Below, piece after piece: positions 52,499 through 61,218 of a DNA stretch of 64,000 bases. Position 1 is the stretch's first letter. The number at the start of each line of letters is the position of its first letter. The stretch comes from Pararhizobium_B sp963760965 (GTDB taxonomy: Bacteria; Pseudomonadota; Alphaproteobacteria; Rhizobiales; Rhizobiaceae). The translations under genes were made by a program, and so were the position numbers. The stretch is from positions 186,001 to 250,000 of the forward strand of contig CAVXEW010000013.1 of assembly GCA_963760965.1 (NCBI GenBank), read 5' to 3'. Below the pieces are notes generated by a model, which searched no databases, was not told the origin of the DNA, and worked only from the letters and a program-made list of their open reading frames with translations.

Positions 52499-53887
52499 TC
52501 AGGGTCGGGAAGCGACCCTCTCCAGCCATTCCGCGGCGTAGGAGGCGATCGCCCCGGCCATGGCGCCGTCGGCAGGCGCGCAGGCGGCAGGGCCCATCCG
52601 CGCGGCCCGGCCGGTATCGGCAAGGAGCGCCGCGCCGATGCTTGTTCCCGTCGTCTGCCCGCGGCTTCTGGCCGTCGGGCGCCCCGTCACCGCGGCGAGG
52701 ACATTCTCGAAGACCCGATTGTGCGCGAAGGGCCCCTCGACGAGGGTCGGCCCCCTGGCGCCGATGATCTGCAGGCAGGTGGCTGTCATCAGTGCAAGAT
52801 AGATCGACACGGCGGCGGTTTTCTGGCCGGGCGCAAGGCGTTCGTGGTTGCCGATCCATGCGTGTCGCCGGTCGGGGAAGGGACCGGTTCCCGACTGGAC
52901 CGACGGCAGAAGCATGACCCGACGCTCCAGTACCTGGCGCAGGTCGTCGCCGGTCGCCGCCGCCGGGCTTTCCCCCAGCATCGCCGAGTACTCCCTGCCT
53001 CCCATGAAGCGGCCGGACGGGACCGTGTCCCCGAGAGCGCTGACGTTGACCAGCGTGTCCCGGCGCTCGTCCAGTTCGAGGGCGTCTCCGCCGATTGCCA
53101 TCGATATGACCCAGGTGCCGGTGGAGGCCACGGCGAAAGGCCTTTCCTGCGTCAGGAGATGCGGCAGCAGGGACGCATTCGAGTCGTGGATGCCACAGAG
53201 CACGCGGCAGTCGCGCGACAGGCCGGTCGATCTCGCGATTTCCGGGCGAACGGGTCCGAGGAGGTCGGCGGCCTTTCGCAACGGCGGCAGGAGCGTTCGC
53301 CACCCCATCGCGTCGACGAGCCCGGCATAGTCGTCCGCGATCGGGGCCCAGAGGTCGGTGTGCGCGCCGAGCGAGGTGCGCTCGACGGATGCCACGCCGC
53401 TCAGCCGCCAGGACCAGTATTGCGGATAGGTCAGCAGCCACTTTGCGCGCGCGAAGGCTTCCGCATGGGTTCGCCGGAGCCAGAAAAGCTGGGCGCCCAG
53501 GTTGAGGCCGCCGGGGGAGCGCGGCGAACCGGTCACTGCGAAGGGTGGCCGGACCTTCGCATACCCGGCCGCGAGGGAATCGGGACCGGGGTGCTCGTAG
53601 TCGAGGATCGGCAGCGCCAGCCGGCCGTCCTCGCGCACCAGCGCGGCGGTAGCGCCGTGGGTGGTGACCGAGATGGCGTCCACCGGGCGTTCCCGATTGA
53701 GGTCGCCGAGGCTCTCCAGCATGAAGTGCCAGAGCCATTCGTCGTCGAAATGCGGATAGGGGCCCTGCCGCAGCACGCGGTTGGGCGTGCGACGGACGGC
53801 GACCTCCGATAGGGTTTCGAGGTCGACGAGGGCGACCTTCGCGTTGGTCTTCCCGATGTCGATGACGGCGACGTGGCGCGGCGGCAT
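52499..53887 (-). CDS. FGGY-family carbohydrate kinase
   Basis: A 462-residue sugar kinase of the FGGY fold (actin-like ATPase). The phosphate-1 loop is VIDIGKTNAKVAL near residue 8, the catalytic region is GIHDSNASLLPHLL near 228, and the phosphate-2/adenosine parts are VASTGTWVISMAI near 250 and GPFAHNRVFENVLAAVTG near 385. The pattern is nearest the rhamnulokinase/fuculokinase group, but the substrate cannot be fixed. It starts 5 bp after a possible small gene on the same strand. Confidence 0.9.
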   Translation of the reverse strand: MPPRHVAVIDIGKTNAKVALVDLETLSEVAVRRTPNRVLRQGPYPHFDDEWLWHFMLESLGDLNRERPVDAISVTTHGATAALVREDGRLALPILDYEHPGPDSLAAGYAKVRPPFAVTGSPRSPGGLNLGAQLFWLRRTHAEAFARAKWLLTYPQYWSWRLSGVASVERTSLGAHTDLWAPIADDYAGLVDAMGWRTLLPPLRKAADLLGPVRPEIARSTGLSRDCRVLCGIHDSNASLLPHLLTQERPFAVASTGTWVISMAIGGDALELDERRDTLVNVSALGDTVPSGRFMGGREYSAMLGESPAAATGDDLRQVLERRVMLLPSVQSGTGPFPDRRHAWIGNHERLAPGQKTAAVSIYLALMTATCLQIIGARGPTLVEGPFAHNRVFENVLAAVTGRPTARSRGQTTGTSIGAALLADTGRAARMGPAACAPADGAMAGAIASYAAEWLERVASRP

Positions 53888-53891
53888 CGCA

Positions 53892-54148
53892 TCACTCCAT
53901 GTGGAGGACGGTCGCGAGGGGAAACGCGACGCGCTCGCCGTCAGGCTTCGTCTCCATGATGTCCGCCATCGGCGCCCACCGGCGCCGCATGACGGGATGA
54001 TCCGGCAGCCGGTCCATGCCGTGGCCGGGACCGCCGCCACAGCACGCCGAAGGATGCCGAAGACGACGGCGAAGACCGCGAAGAGCGCCGTCTCGAAGGT
54101 GAAGTCCCACCGGACGTAGCCGTGGGCCGGCGGAGGCACATGACGCAC
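53892..54148 (-). pseudogene. Possible small membrane protein gene, frame broken
   Basis: From a GTG at 54148 a frame reads HGYVRWDFTFETALFAVFAV, a plausible single membrane helix. A second frame nearer the kinase reads MDRLPDHPVMRRRWAPMADI and ends at the TGA at 53892, 5 bp before the kinase start. One indel near 54020-54045 would join them into one ~85-residue protein. No family is recognised. The join is an inference; it could also be two chance frames. Confidence 0.35.
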
Positions 54149-54215
54149 ATGGTACTTTCAATTGGCGCGCGTCCCTTCTAAGAGAATGCCGGACAGGAAA
54201 GAGGACCTTGCAGTC

Positions 54216-55340
54216 ATGGAATTCAGCGATGTGGCGCTCGATTCGATCGAGGAGGCGATTGCGGCGATCGCGGCCGGCGAACTCGTCGTCGTGGTCGACG
54301 ATCTCGACCGCGAGAACGAGGGCGACCTGATCATGGCCGCGTCGAAGGCGTCGCCGGAGAAGATGGCGACGATGATCCGCAACACCAGCGGAATCATCTG
54401 CGTGCCGATGCTTTCGGAACGCGCCGAGGCTCTGAACCTGCCGCCGATGGTCGCCAACAATCTCGATCCGCTGCGTACGGCCTTCACCGTCTCGGTGGAC
54501 TACAAGCGGGGCATGACGACCGGCATCTCGGCCACGGAGCGCGCGAGCACGGCGCAGGCGCTTGCGAACGGAAATTGCAGCGGCGCCGACTTTCTCAGGC
54601 CTGGACACGTGTTTCCGCTGATCGCGCGCGAAGGCGGCGTGCTGGTCCGGTCCGGGCATACGGAGGCGGCGACCGACCTGGCGAGCCTCGCCGGCCTCGA
54701 GCCGGTCGGCGTCCTCGCGGAGATCGTCAACGACGACGGTTCGGTCAAGCGCCTGGGCGAGCTCAAGGCCTTCGCCGTGGAGAACGGCCTGAAGATCGTC
54801 TCCATCGAGGACCTGATCTCCTACCGGATGCGGCGGGAGAGCTTCGTGCACTGCGTCAGGGAGACGCCGATGCACATAGCAGGCCTTGCCGGAGTTCTGA
54901 GGATCTACGAGACGCATTTCGACCCCATGCAGCACGTGGTGGCCATCTTCGGCGACGTCGAAGGGGCGGAGCGCGTGCCGGTCCGAATTCACCGCGAGCA
55001 GCCAGTATCGGACTACTTCGGCACGATCGGCAACCCGCGCTCATGGGCCACCAACGCGATGACGGCGATTTCCAGGGCCGGGTGTGGCGTGCTGATGCTG
55101 CTCAGGGCGCCGGGCGCGGGCGAGTTCGAGGACGGTCCCGAGGTCGATGGCGAGGCCGGGGAGCATCACAGGAGCGCAGTCGTCCGCCGGAGGCGCTGGC
55201 GGGAGGTCGGCGTCGGTGCGCAGATCCTGAGGGACCTCGGCCTGTGCTCGATTGCCGAGATCGCCACCAACGAACGAACCTATGTCGGCCTCGCAGGCTT
55301 CGGCATCGAAGTCGCCGAGACGATCATCGTCGACAGGTAG
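54216..55340 (+). CDS. ribBA: RibBA: 3,4-dihydroxy-2-butanone-4-phosphate synthase with degenerate GTP cyclohydrolase II domain
   Basis: A riboflavin synthesis protein of 374 residues. The RibB half (residues 1-205) is intact: VDDLDRENEGDLIMAA near 25, RPGHVFPLIAREGGV near 128 and SGHTEAATDLASLAG near 148. The second half follows the GTP cyclohydrolase II layout (VPVRIHREQPVSDYFG near 265) but lacks the three-Cys zinc motif and the catalytic Tyr/Arg region, so it is probably inactive. Such RibBA proteins are known in rhizobia. No FMN riboswitch was found upstream. A start at 54186 is possible. Confidence 0.92.
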   Translation: MEFSDVALDSIEEAIAAIAAGELVVVVDDLDRENEGDLIMAASKASPEKMATMIRNTSGIICVPMLSERAEALNLPPMVANNLDPLRTAFTVSVDYKRGMTTGISATERASTAQALANGNCSGADFLRPGHVFPLIAREGGVLVRSGHTEAATDLASLAGLEPVGVLAEIVNDDGSVKRLGELKAFAVENGLKIVSIEDLISYRMRRESFVHCVRETPMHIAGLAGVLRIYETHFDPMQHVVAIFGDVEGAERVPVRIHREQPVSDYFGTIGNPRSWATNAMTAISRAGCGVLMLLRAPGAGEFEDGPEVDGEAGEHHRSAVVRRRRWREVGVGAQILRDLGLCSIAEIATNERTYVGLAGFGIEVAETIIVDR

Positions 55341-55409
55341 CGGGCGCGCGCAGCCGGGCCGCGGCCGGTCCAGGGATCCGCGCGGATCCGGCTCCTGCCA
55401 GCGGTCGTA

Positions 55410-55694
55410 TTGATTGTAACTGTGAGTTGTTATATTTTAGGTCAAACTAAGATTTACGCTCCGGGCATCGGAAATTCGCAGTTGCGCGATCGCTACGAAT
55501 GCATCCAGGAGCCCGCGGATACCTGGCTGATCTGGGATCTCCTGGAGGACGAGCCGGCATTCGTGGAGGATCGTCTCCTCATGGCCCTCCCGAAGGCGGA
55601 GGCGCACCTGTTGTGCGCGTCGCTCAACAGGCTTCATCGCGAGAGTTCGGAAAGCCCCGTGGCCGCGGCCGGGGACCCGCAACAGGACGGCTGA
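55410..55694 (+). CDS. Small hypothetical protein
   Basis: An open frame of up to 94 codons starting at a TTG, with no ATG until the middle, so the start is uncertain. The middle reads like a real protein (RYECIQEPADTWLIWDLLED, then AHLLCASLNRLHRE) and resembles short rhizobial proteins of unknown function. The 5' part is AT-rich and may be promoter DNA instead. No domain is recognised. Confidence 0.4.
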   Translation: MIVTVSCYILGQTKIYAPGIGNSQLRDRYECIQEPADTWLIWDLLEDEPAFVEDRLLMALPKAEAHLLCASLNRLHRESSESPVAAAGDPQQDG

Positions 55695-55733
55695 CGGTGC
55701 AGCCCGGTCGAATGACGGCCAAACCCGTCGGTC

Positions 55734-55757
55734 GCCGGGAAGGAAGACCTTCCCGGC
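55734..55757. terminator. Perfect 10-bp inverted repeat
   Basis: GCCGGGAAGG (55734-55743) pairs exactly with CCTTCCCGGC (55748-55757) around AAGA. It lies 40 bp after the small gene's stop. No T-run follows on either strand; it may end transcription from the small gene or ribBA, or protect the RNA. Confidence 0.45.
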
Positions 55758-55915
55758 ACTTGCGTCCCCGCCATTTCAGGGGGTATCCCGATGGGCACGG
55801 TTCGTCCGGTCGTGGCTGGGCGGGCCGTTCGTTTGGAAGCGTTCCGCAGACCGGCTTCCCGCGCCGGCCGGGGTTTTCGCTGCCGCAGCGTGCGACTGGA
55901 AGGTGAGATCGCAAA

Positions 55916-56687
55916 ATGAAGAAGCCCGTCGTCGGAGTGATCGGGAACCCCTATGTGGTGGAGAACCGCTTCCCTGCCCAGCTGGTCGGGGAACGGAACA
56001 TGCGGGCCGTGGCGGATGTCGCCGGCGCGCTGCCCTTGATGTTCGCCGGGAACCCGGAGATCACCAGCATTCCCGATCTCTTCTCCGCGGTCGACGGGAT
56101 ACTGCTCACGGGGGCGCGGGCAAACGTTCACCCGCGTTGGTTCAACATGCCTCCCCATCCGAGCCACGAGCCCTACGACGAGGACAGGGATGCGCTGGCG
56201 CTGCCGCTGGTCGAGGCCTGCGTCGAGACGGGGCCTGCCGCTCTTCGGTGTCTGCCGCGGCTTCCAGGAGATGAACGTCGCCTTCGGCGGAACGCTGCAC
56301 CCCGAGATCCGTGAATTGCCCGGGCGCATGAACCACCGCATGCCGCGGCTGGAGACCGGCGAGATCCATCCCGATCCCGAAGTGGTGTTCGCGGACCGGC
56401 ACGAGGTCCGGCTGGTTTCGGGCGGCGCCTTCGCGCGCATATTCGAACGCGACGCGATCCGGGTGAACTCGCTGCACGGGCAGGGTATCCTCGACCTGGG
56501 CGGAAGGGTGGTCGCCGAGGGCATCGCCGAAGACGGGACGATCGAAGCCATCCGGATCGAGGGCGCGCCGGGTTTCGCGCTCGGGGTCCAGTGGCATGCG
56601 GAGTACGATCCGCAGACCAACGGGGTGAACCGCGCACTGTTCGAGGCATTCGGACGTGCCGTCAGGGAACATTGCGCGAAAGCGTGA
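55916..56687 (+). pseudogene. Class I glutamine amidotransferase (peptidase C26, PuuD-like), frameshifted in this sequence
   Basis: Hydrolase related to gamma-glutamyl-GABA hydrolase (PuuD). The first frame starts KKPVVGVIGNPYVVENRF and has LLTGARANVHPRWF near residue 62. It ends out of phase near 56230, where a run of four G (56230-56233) seems one G too long. The next frame carries the nucleophile LFGVCRGFQEMNVAFGG and the His/Glu of GVQWHAEYDPQ to the stop at 56687. The total length is 3n+1, as one extra base predicts. A homopolymer sequence error is the simplest reading. Confidence 0.82.
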
Positions 56688-56816
56688 CTTCCTTTCGGTG
56701 GCCTCCTCCAGCCGGGGTGGACTCGTGCGGGGCCGCGGGTGACAGTGTCCCCTCGTTCCCCGGCGCTGGCATCGTGGCCGGGGACGTGACCTCGGAGAAC
56801 GGGCGGGATCTTCGAA

Positions 56817-58201
56817 TTGTACTGGATCGCTGATCACCTGACCGTCGTTTCCGGCGTGGCGCTGACGCTGCTCGCAGCGGTGTTCGTCCTGCAGCAACGC
56901 CGGACGCCGCAATCGGCGGCAGCCTGGCTGCTGTTCATCCTGGTGCTGCCCTACGTGGCGATGCCGCTGCTTCGTGATGCTCGGCTTCCGCAAGACCGGC
57001 TCGGGCTTCTCCGCCATACGCTTCTCCGCTCTCGACAAGGACGAGCCGGGACGCCGGCGGGGCGAGCTGGAGCAGCGTCTTCACGCGCTTCGGCATTGCC
57101 GCCGGCGACCGGCGGGAACCGGCTGGAACTGCTCCGAGGGACGGGGAGGATGCGTTCGCCGCGATGATGGAGGTCGTCGCGGAGAGCGAGGACCGCCTCG
57201 ACGTCACGTTCTACCTCATCGCCGACGACGAGGCCGGGCGCGACCTTCGTCGACGCGCTCGAGGAGGAGGCGCGGAGCGGGGTCAGGGTGCGCCTCATCA
57301 TCGACCGTCTCGGGCGACCTGAAGCGGCCGAGGGAGGAGCTTCGCCGACTTCGCCGGGCCGGCGGTGAAATCCGCTATTTCTCGCCGATCGTCCACGCTG
57401 CCGGCAAAGGGGCACCTGAACCTGCGCAATCACCGAAAGATGGTGATCGGCGACCGTGTGCGGGTGTTTTCCGGCGGCATGAACGTCGCCAAGGAGTATA
57501 TGGGGCCGAAGCCCTTCCAGGGGCGCTGGAGCGACCTGTCCTTCCGGATCGAGGGCCCGGCGGTGCGGCCGTTCTGCGACGTCCACGATTCCGACTGGGG
57601 CGCGGTCGGCGGCGGGCCCTCGTCCGAAGCAGCCGGCACGCGGCCGCCGACATGGGGCCGGGCGGCGCCGATCGCGCAGCTCGTTCCGTCCGGACCGGAT
57701 CGCAAGGACGACGCGCTCCACGACGGTCTCGTCTATGCCATCCACGCGGCGCGCCGGCGCGTCTGGATCGCCACGCCATATTTCCTGCCGACCGAGTTCC
57801 TCGGGCAGGCGCTGGCGACGGCGGCGCGGCGCGGCCTGGACGTGCGCATCGTCGTTCCGCAGCGCTCGAACCACCGGATCGCCGACTTCGCCCGCGGGGC
57901 CTATGTGCGCGAGCTGGCGGAGCGCCGGATGCCGCGATCCTGCTGTTCACGGAAAGGCATGCTCCATGCCAAGGCCGGGATCATCGACGATGCGGCCTAT
58001 GTCGGCTCGGCGAATTTCGACGTGCGCAGCATGCTCCTGAACTTCGAGACGGCGATGTTCCTCTACGACGAACCGTCGGTGGAGAAGGTCGCAGGAATGG
58101 TTCGAGCGGCGAGAGGCGGACAGCCTGGGCTACACCCCGAGCGGCGGCGTGCTCAGGAGATCTATAGAGGGAGTTTTCCGGCTCGGTTCTCCGGTGCTCT
58201 A
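56817..58201 (+). pseudogene. Cardiolipin synthase-like phospholipase D gene with many frameshifts
   Basis: Pieces in three frames, in order, make one phospholipase D-superfamily membrane protein. They are an N-terminal membrane part (TTG at 56817; VALTLLAAVFVLQQRRTP), GFRKTGSGFSAIRFSAL, FTRFGIAAGD, DRLDVTFYLIADDEAG, the first HKD motif HLNLRNHRKMVIGD near 57420, TPYFLPTEFLGQAL near 57775, the second HKD motif GMLHAKAGIIDDAAYVGSAN near 57960, and a C terminus ending at the TAG at 58201. At least seven frame changes are needed (near 56960, 57070, 57240, 57310, 57405, 57930-57950, 58100), several at G runs. Motifs and codons are otherwise intact. Confidence 0.75.
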
Positions 58202-58325
58202 GCTCCCTCGGCGGAGGGAGGCGGCCCTACCACCTTCGAATGGCCAGTATTCGCACACAAGACTATCGAGTGCGCGCCGCGTGCTTCGGCTGCTACGATG
58301 AGTTGAAATATGCGGCTTCGGTAAA

Positions 58326-58952
58326 ATGTCTGACGGAACGAGAGCAACCTATCATCATGGCGACCTGCGCCAGGCGCTGATCGATGCCACAAGGCGACTG
58401 ATCCTCGAACGCGGCGAAGAGAATTTTTCGCTGGCCGACGCCTGCCGGCTCGCAGGCGTGTCGACGGCGGCACCATACCGCCATTTCCGGAACAAGGACG
58501 AGGTCCTCGGCAACGTCGTTGCGCAGGGGTTCGATTCGCTGACGGAGCGCATGGCCGTGGCGGCAAGCGGGTGCCCCGCCGGTTCCGTCGAGAGGATCGT
58601 GGCGATCGGACGGCTCTACCTCGCCTTCGCCTCGCAGGAGAGGGCACTCTTCCGGCTCATGTTCGGGCAGAAACCCGCATTGACCAGGGACGAGACGGTC
58701 GCCGCCCGGGGGAGGGCCTGCTTCGGCTACGTCATCAGGGAGATTGCGGCCCACTGTGCCGCCAACCGGGTCGCGGAAGATCCCCGGACCGTCGCCGTGC
58801 AGCTTTGGACGCTGGTACATGGGGCCGCGTCACTGCTCATCGACGACGACTACGCGAAGGTCGCGCCCGACCTCGACGTCGACGAGATGTTCTTCGCCGC
58901 GACGGCAAAGCTTCTGCGTCGCGGCGAAAGCGGCACCGGCACCCCGCTCTAG
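58326..58952 (+). CDS. TetR-family regulator
   Basis: A 208-residue TetR/AcrR protein. The N-terminal HTH is TYHHGDLRQALIDATRRL with FSLADACRLAGVSTAAPYRH near residues 35-55. The C-terminal ligand domain contains LWTLVHGAASLLIDDDYAKV near 160, typical of the TetR_C/WHG group. It is convergent with the molybdenum oxidoreductase operon, ending 2 bp before it. Its target is not evident. Confidence 0.92.
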   Translation: MSDGTRATYHHGDLRQALIDATRRLILERGEENFSLADACRLAGVSTAAPYRHFRNKDEVLGNVVAQGFDSLTERMAVAASGCPAGSVERIVAIGRLYLAFASQERALFRLMFGQKPALTRDETVAARGRACFGYVIREIAAHCAANRVAEDPRTVAVQLWTLVHGAASLLIDDDYAKVAPDLDVDEMFFAATAKLLRRGESGTGTPL

Positions 58953-58953
58953 C

Positions 58954-61218
58954 CTAGCGCGGCGCGGAGAGGAGGTCCGCAATGCCGATGGGAAAGCGGC
59001 GGACGCGAATGCCCGTGGCGTGGTGAACGGCGTTGGCCACGGCTCCGGCCGTTCCGGTGATGCCGATCTCGCCCACCCCCTTGATTCCGAGCGCGTTCAC
59101 ATGCGCATCGTCCTCATGGACGAGCAGGGCTTCCAGCGACGGCACGTCGGCGTTCACCGGCAGGCGGTATCCTTCCAGGCTGGCATTCGTCAGCCGGCCG
59201 GTACGACTGTCTACGTCGGCCGCTTCGTGCAGGGCGAAGGAGATACCCCAGATCATGCCGCCGAAGAGCTGGCTCTCGACCATGCGAGGATTGATCACGC
59301 GCCCCACCGCGAACGCTCCGACCAGGCGGGTGGCGCGGACCTGGCCGAGGTCCGGATCGACCCTTACCTCGGCGAAGACCGCGCCGTGCGCATGCATTGC
59401 GTAGTTTTCCTGCTCTGCCGGGTCGGATGTTCCGGAGCCCTCGCCTACGACTTCGGAGAGCCCTGCGCGGACGAGGATGTCGGCGTAGCTCTCGTTGCGG
59501 CCCTCGTCGTCCCGCCGGTGAAGGCGGCCGTTCCGCGCGACGACCCCGGCATTGCCGGCGCCGTACAGAGGCGAGTTGCGGTCGTTCGTCGCCAGTTCCG
59601 CAAGCCTTGCGATGGCGTCGGCGCCGGCTCCGTGGATCGCCATGCCGGCGGTGGCGGTGTGGGCCGAGCCGCCGGCGATGCCGGCGTCGGGCAAGTCGCT
59701 CGAGCCGGCGCGGAACTCGAGTTCCGCGATATCCAGCCCGAGGCCATCGGCGGCGATCTGCGCCAGCGCCGTCCACGCGCCCTGGCCCATGTCGTGCGCA
59801 CCGGTTTCCACGAGCCCCGTCCCGTCGCTGCGGATTGCGGCGCGGGCCCTGGCCTGGAACATCAGAGCCGGGAAGGTCGCCGTGCCGACGCCCCAGCCGA
59901 CGAGCATGCCCTCGTCGTCGCGCAGCTGACGGGGAGCCAGCGGACGCTCGCCCCAGCCGAAGCGCTCGGCGCCCCGCTCGTAGCATTCGCGCAGGGCTTT
60001 CGAGGAGAAGGGCTTGCCCGAGATCGGCTCGACGTCGGCATAGTTATTCAGCCGGAATTCCAGCGGGTCCATGCCGCAGGCTTCGGCCGCCTCGTCGATC
60101 GCGCTCTCCAGTGCGACAGAGCCGGTCGCTTCGCCCGGCGCACGCATGAAGAGGGGGGTGCCGGTGTCGTTCCTGACGGCATCGTAGGAAGTCGCGATGG
60201 CCGGCGCGGCGTAGAGCGAGTGCGAGGCGCCGGATGCCGGCTCGAAGAAGTCGTCGAATGTGCTCGACAGCGTCCTCGTGTGGTGCGAGAGCGCGGTCAG
60301 CCTGCCTCCTTCACCCATCCCGAGGCGCAGGGTCTGGCGGGTCGGCGCACGGTGGCCGACGGGGCCGAACATCTGTTCCCGCCGTACGACGAGTTTCACC
60401 GGCCGGCCGGCATGCCGCGCCGCCATGATGCCGAGCACCTGGGGCGCGGCGATCGCGCCCTTCGAGCCGAAGCCGCCGCCGAGAAACGGACTGCGGATCA
60501 GGATATTCTCCGGCGGAAGGCCGAAGAGAGCCGCTATCCGCATTCGTGCCATGGAAAGGCCCTGGCTCGGCGTGTCGAGAGTGAGCCTGTCGCCGTCCCA
60601 CGCCGCGACGATCGCATGCGGTTCCATGGCGTTGTGGTACTGCGCGGGCGTCTCATAGGTCCTTTCGAGGCGGGTGGATGCGGCCGCGAAGCCTGCTTCG
60701 AGGTCGCCGATGCTTTCACTCGCCGGCTGGCCGACGCCGACGGAGTCGGGCACGAAGCTCTCGCCGGCATCGAGGCCGACGCGGGGCGCCTCGCTCTCGT
60801 AGCGCGGTGCCAGAAGCGCGGCGCCCTCCGTGGCCGCCTCCAGCGTCTCGGCAATCACGACGGCGATCGGCTGGTTCGGGTAGCGCACGCGGTCGCTCTG
60901 CAGAACGTCGATCCGGAAGGCGAAGGGATTGTCCTTCTGGTCCGGGTCCTTAGCGAGCTGCGGCCTGTTTGCCGGCGTCATGACGTCGACCACGCCGGGA
61001 TGCGCCTTCGCGGCCTCGACGTCCAGGAAGGCGACGCGGCCGCGCGCGATGGAGCTCACGGCCATCACCGCATGCAGCATTCCGTCGGGATGGGCGTCGG
61101 CAGCGTAGGTTGCCCTCCCGGTCACCTTGAGCATGCCATCGCGGCGGGTCATAGGCTGCCCGATGCTCGATCCGTGGCGCTGGTGCGCCGGATTCGTGGA
61201 AAGCGAAATCTCAGCCAT
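58954..61218 (-). CDS. Aldehyde/xanthine oxidoreductase molybdenum-binding subunit (PaoC-like)
   Basis: A 754-residue large subunit of the xanthine oxidase family, holding the molybdopterin cytosine dinucleotide. The visible marks are KVTGRATYAADAHPDGMLHA near residue 30, PFLGGGFGSKGAI near 245 (Mo cofactor binding), MRAPGEATGSVALESAIDE near 350, and the catalytic Glu in KGVGEIGITGTAGAVANA near 718. The split into three genes and the order (2Fe-2S, FAD, Mo) match PaoABC/YagTSR. No Tat signal is seen on the small subunit, so a cytoplasmic complex is likely. The substrate is unknown. Confidence 0.93.
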   Translation of the reverse strand: MAEISLSTNPAHQRHGSSIGQPMTRRDGMLKVTGRATYAADAHPDGMLHAVMAVSSIARGRVAFLDVEAAKAHPGVVDVMTPANRPQLAKDPDQKDNPFAFRIDVLQSDRVRYPNQPIAVVIAETLEAATEGAALLAPRYESEAPRVGLDAGESFVPDSVGVGQPASESIGDLEAGFAAASTRLERTYETPAQYHNAMEPHAIVAAWDGDRLTLDTPSQGLSMARMRIAALFGLPPENILIRSPFLGGGFGSKGAIAAPQVLGIMAARHAGRPVKLVVRREQMFGPVGHRAPTRQTLRLGMGEGGRLTALSHHTRTLSSTFDDFFEPASGASHSLYAAPAIATSYDAVRNDTGTPLFMRAPGEATGSVALESAIDEAAEACGMDPLEFRLNNYADVEPISGKPFSSKALRECYERGAERFGWGERPLAPRQLRDDEGMLVGWGVGTATFPALMFQARARAAIRSDGTGLVETGAHDMGQGAWTALAQIAADGLGLDIAELEFRAGSSDLPDAGIAGGSAHTATAGMAIHGAGADAIARLAELATNDRNSPLYGAGNAGVVARNGRLHRRDDEGRNESYADILVRAGLSEVVGEGSGTSDPAEQENYAMHAHGAVFAEVRVDPDLGQVRATRLVGAFAVGRVINPRMVESQLFGGMIWGISFALHEAADVDSRTGRLTNASLEGYRLPVNADVPSLEALLVHEDDAHVNALGIKGVGEIGITGTAGAVANAVHHATGIRVRRFPIGIADLLSAPR

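Noticed and set aside
53889..54215. FMN riboswitch before ribBA
   Set aside because: The conserved GGGGCGGGG...ACCGGCGGT pattern was looked for and not seen.
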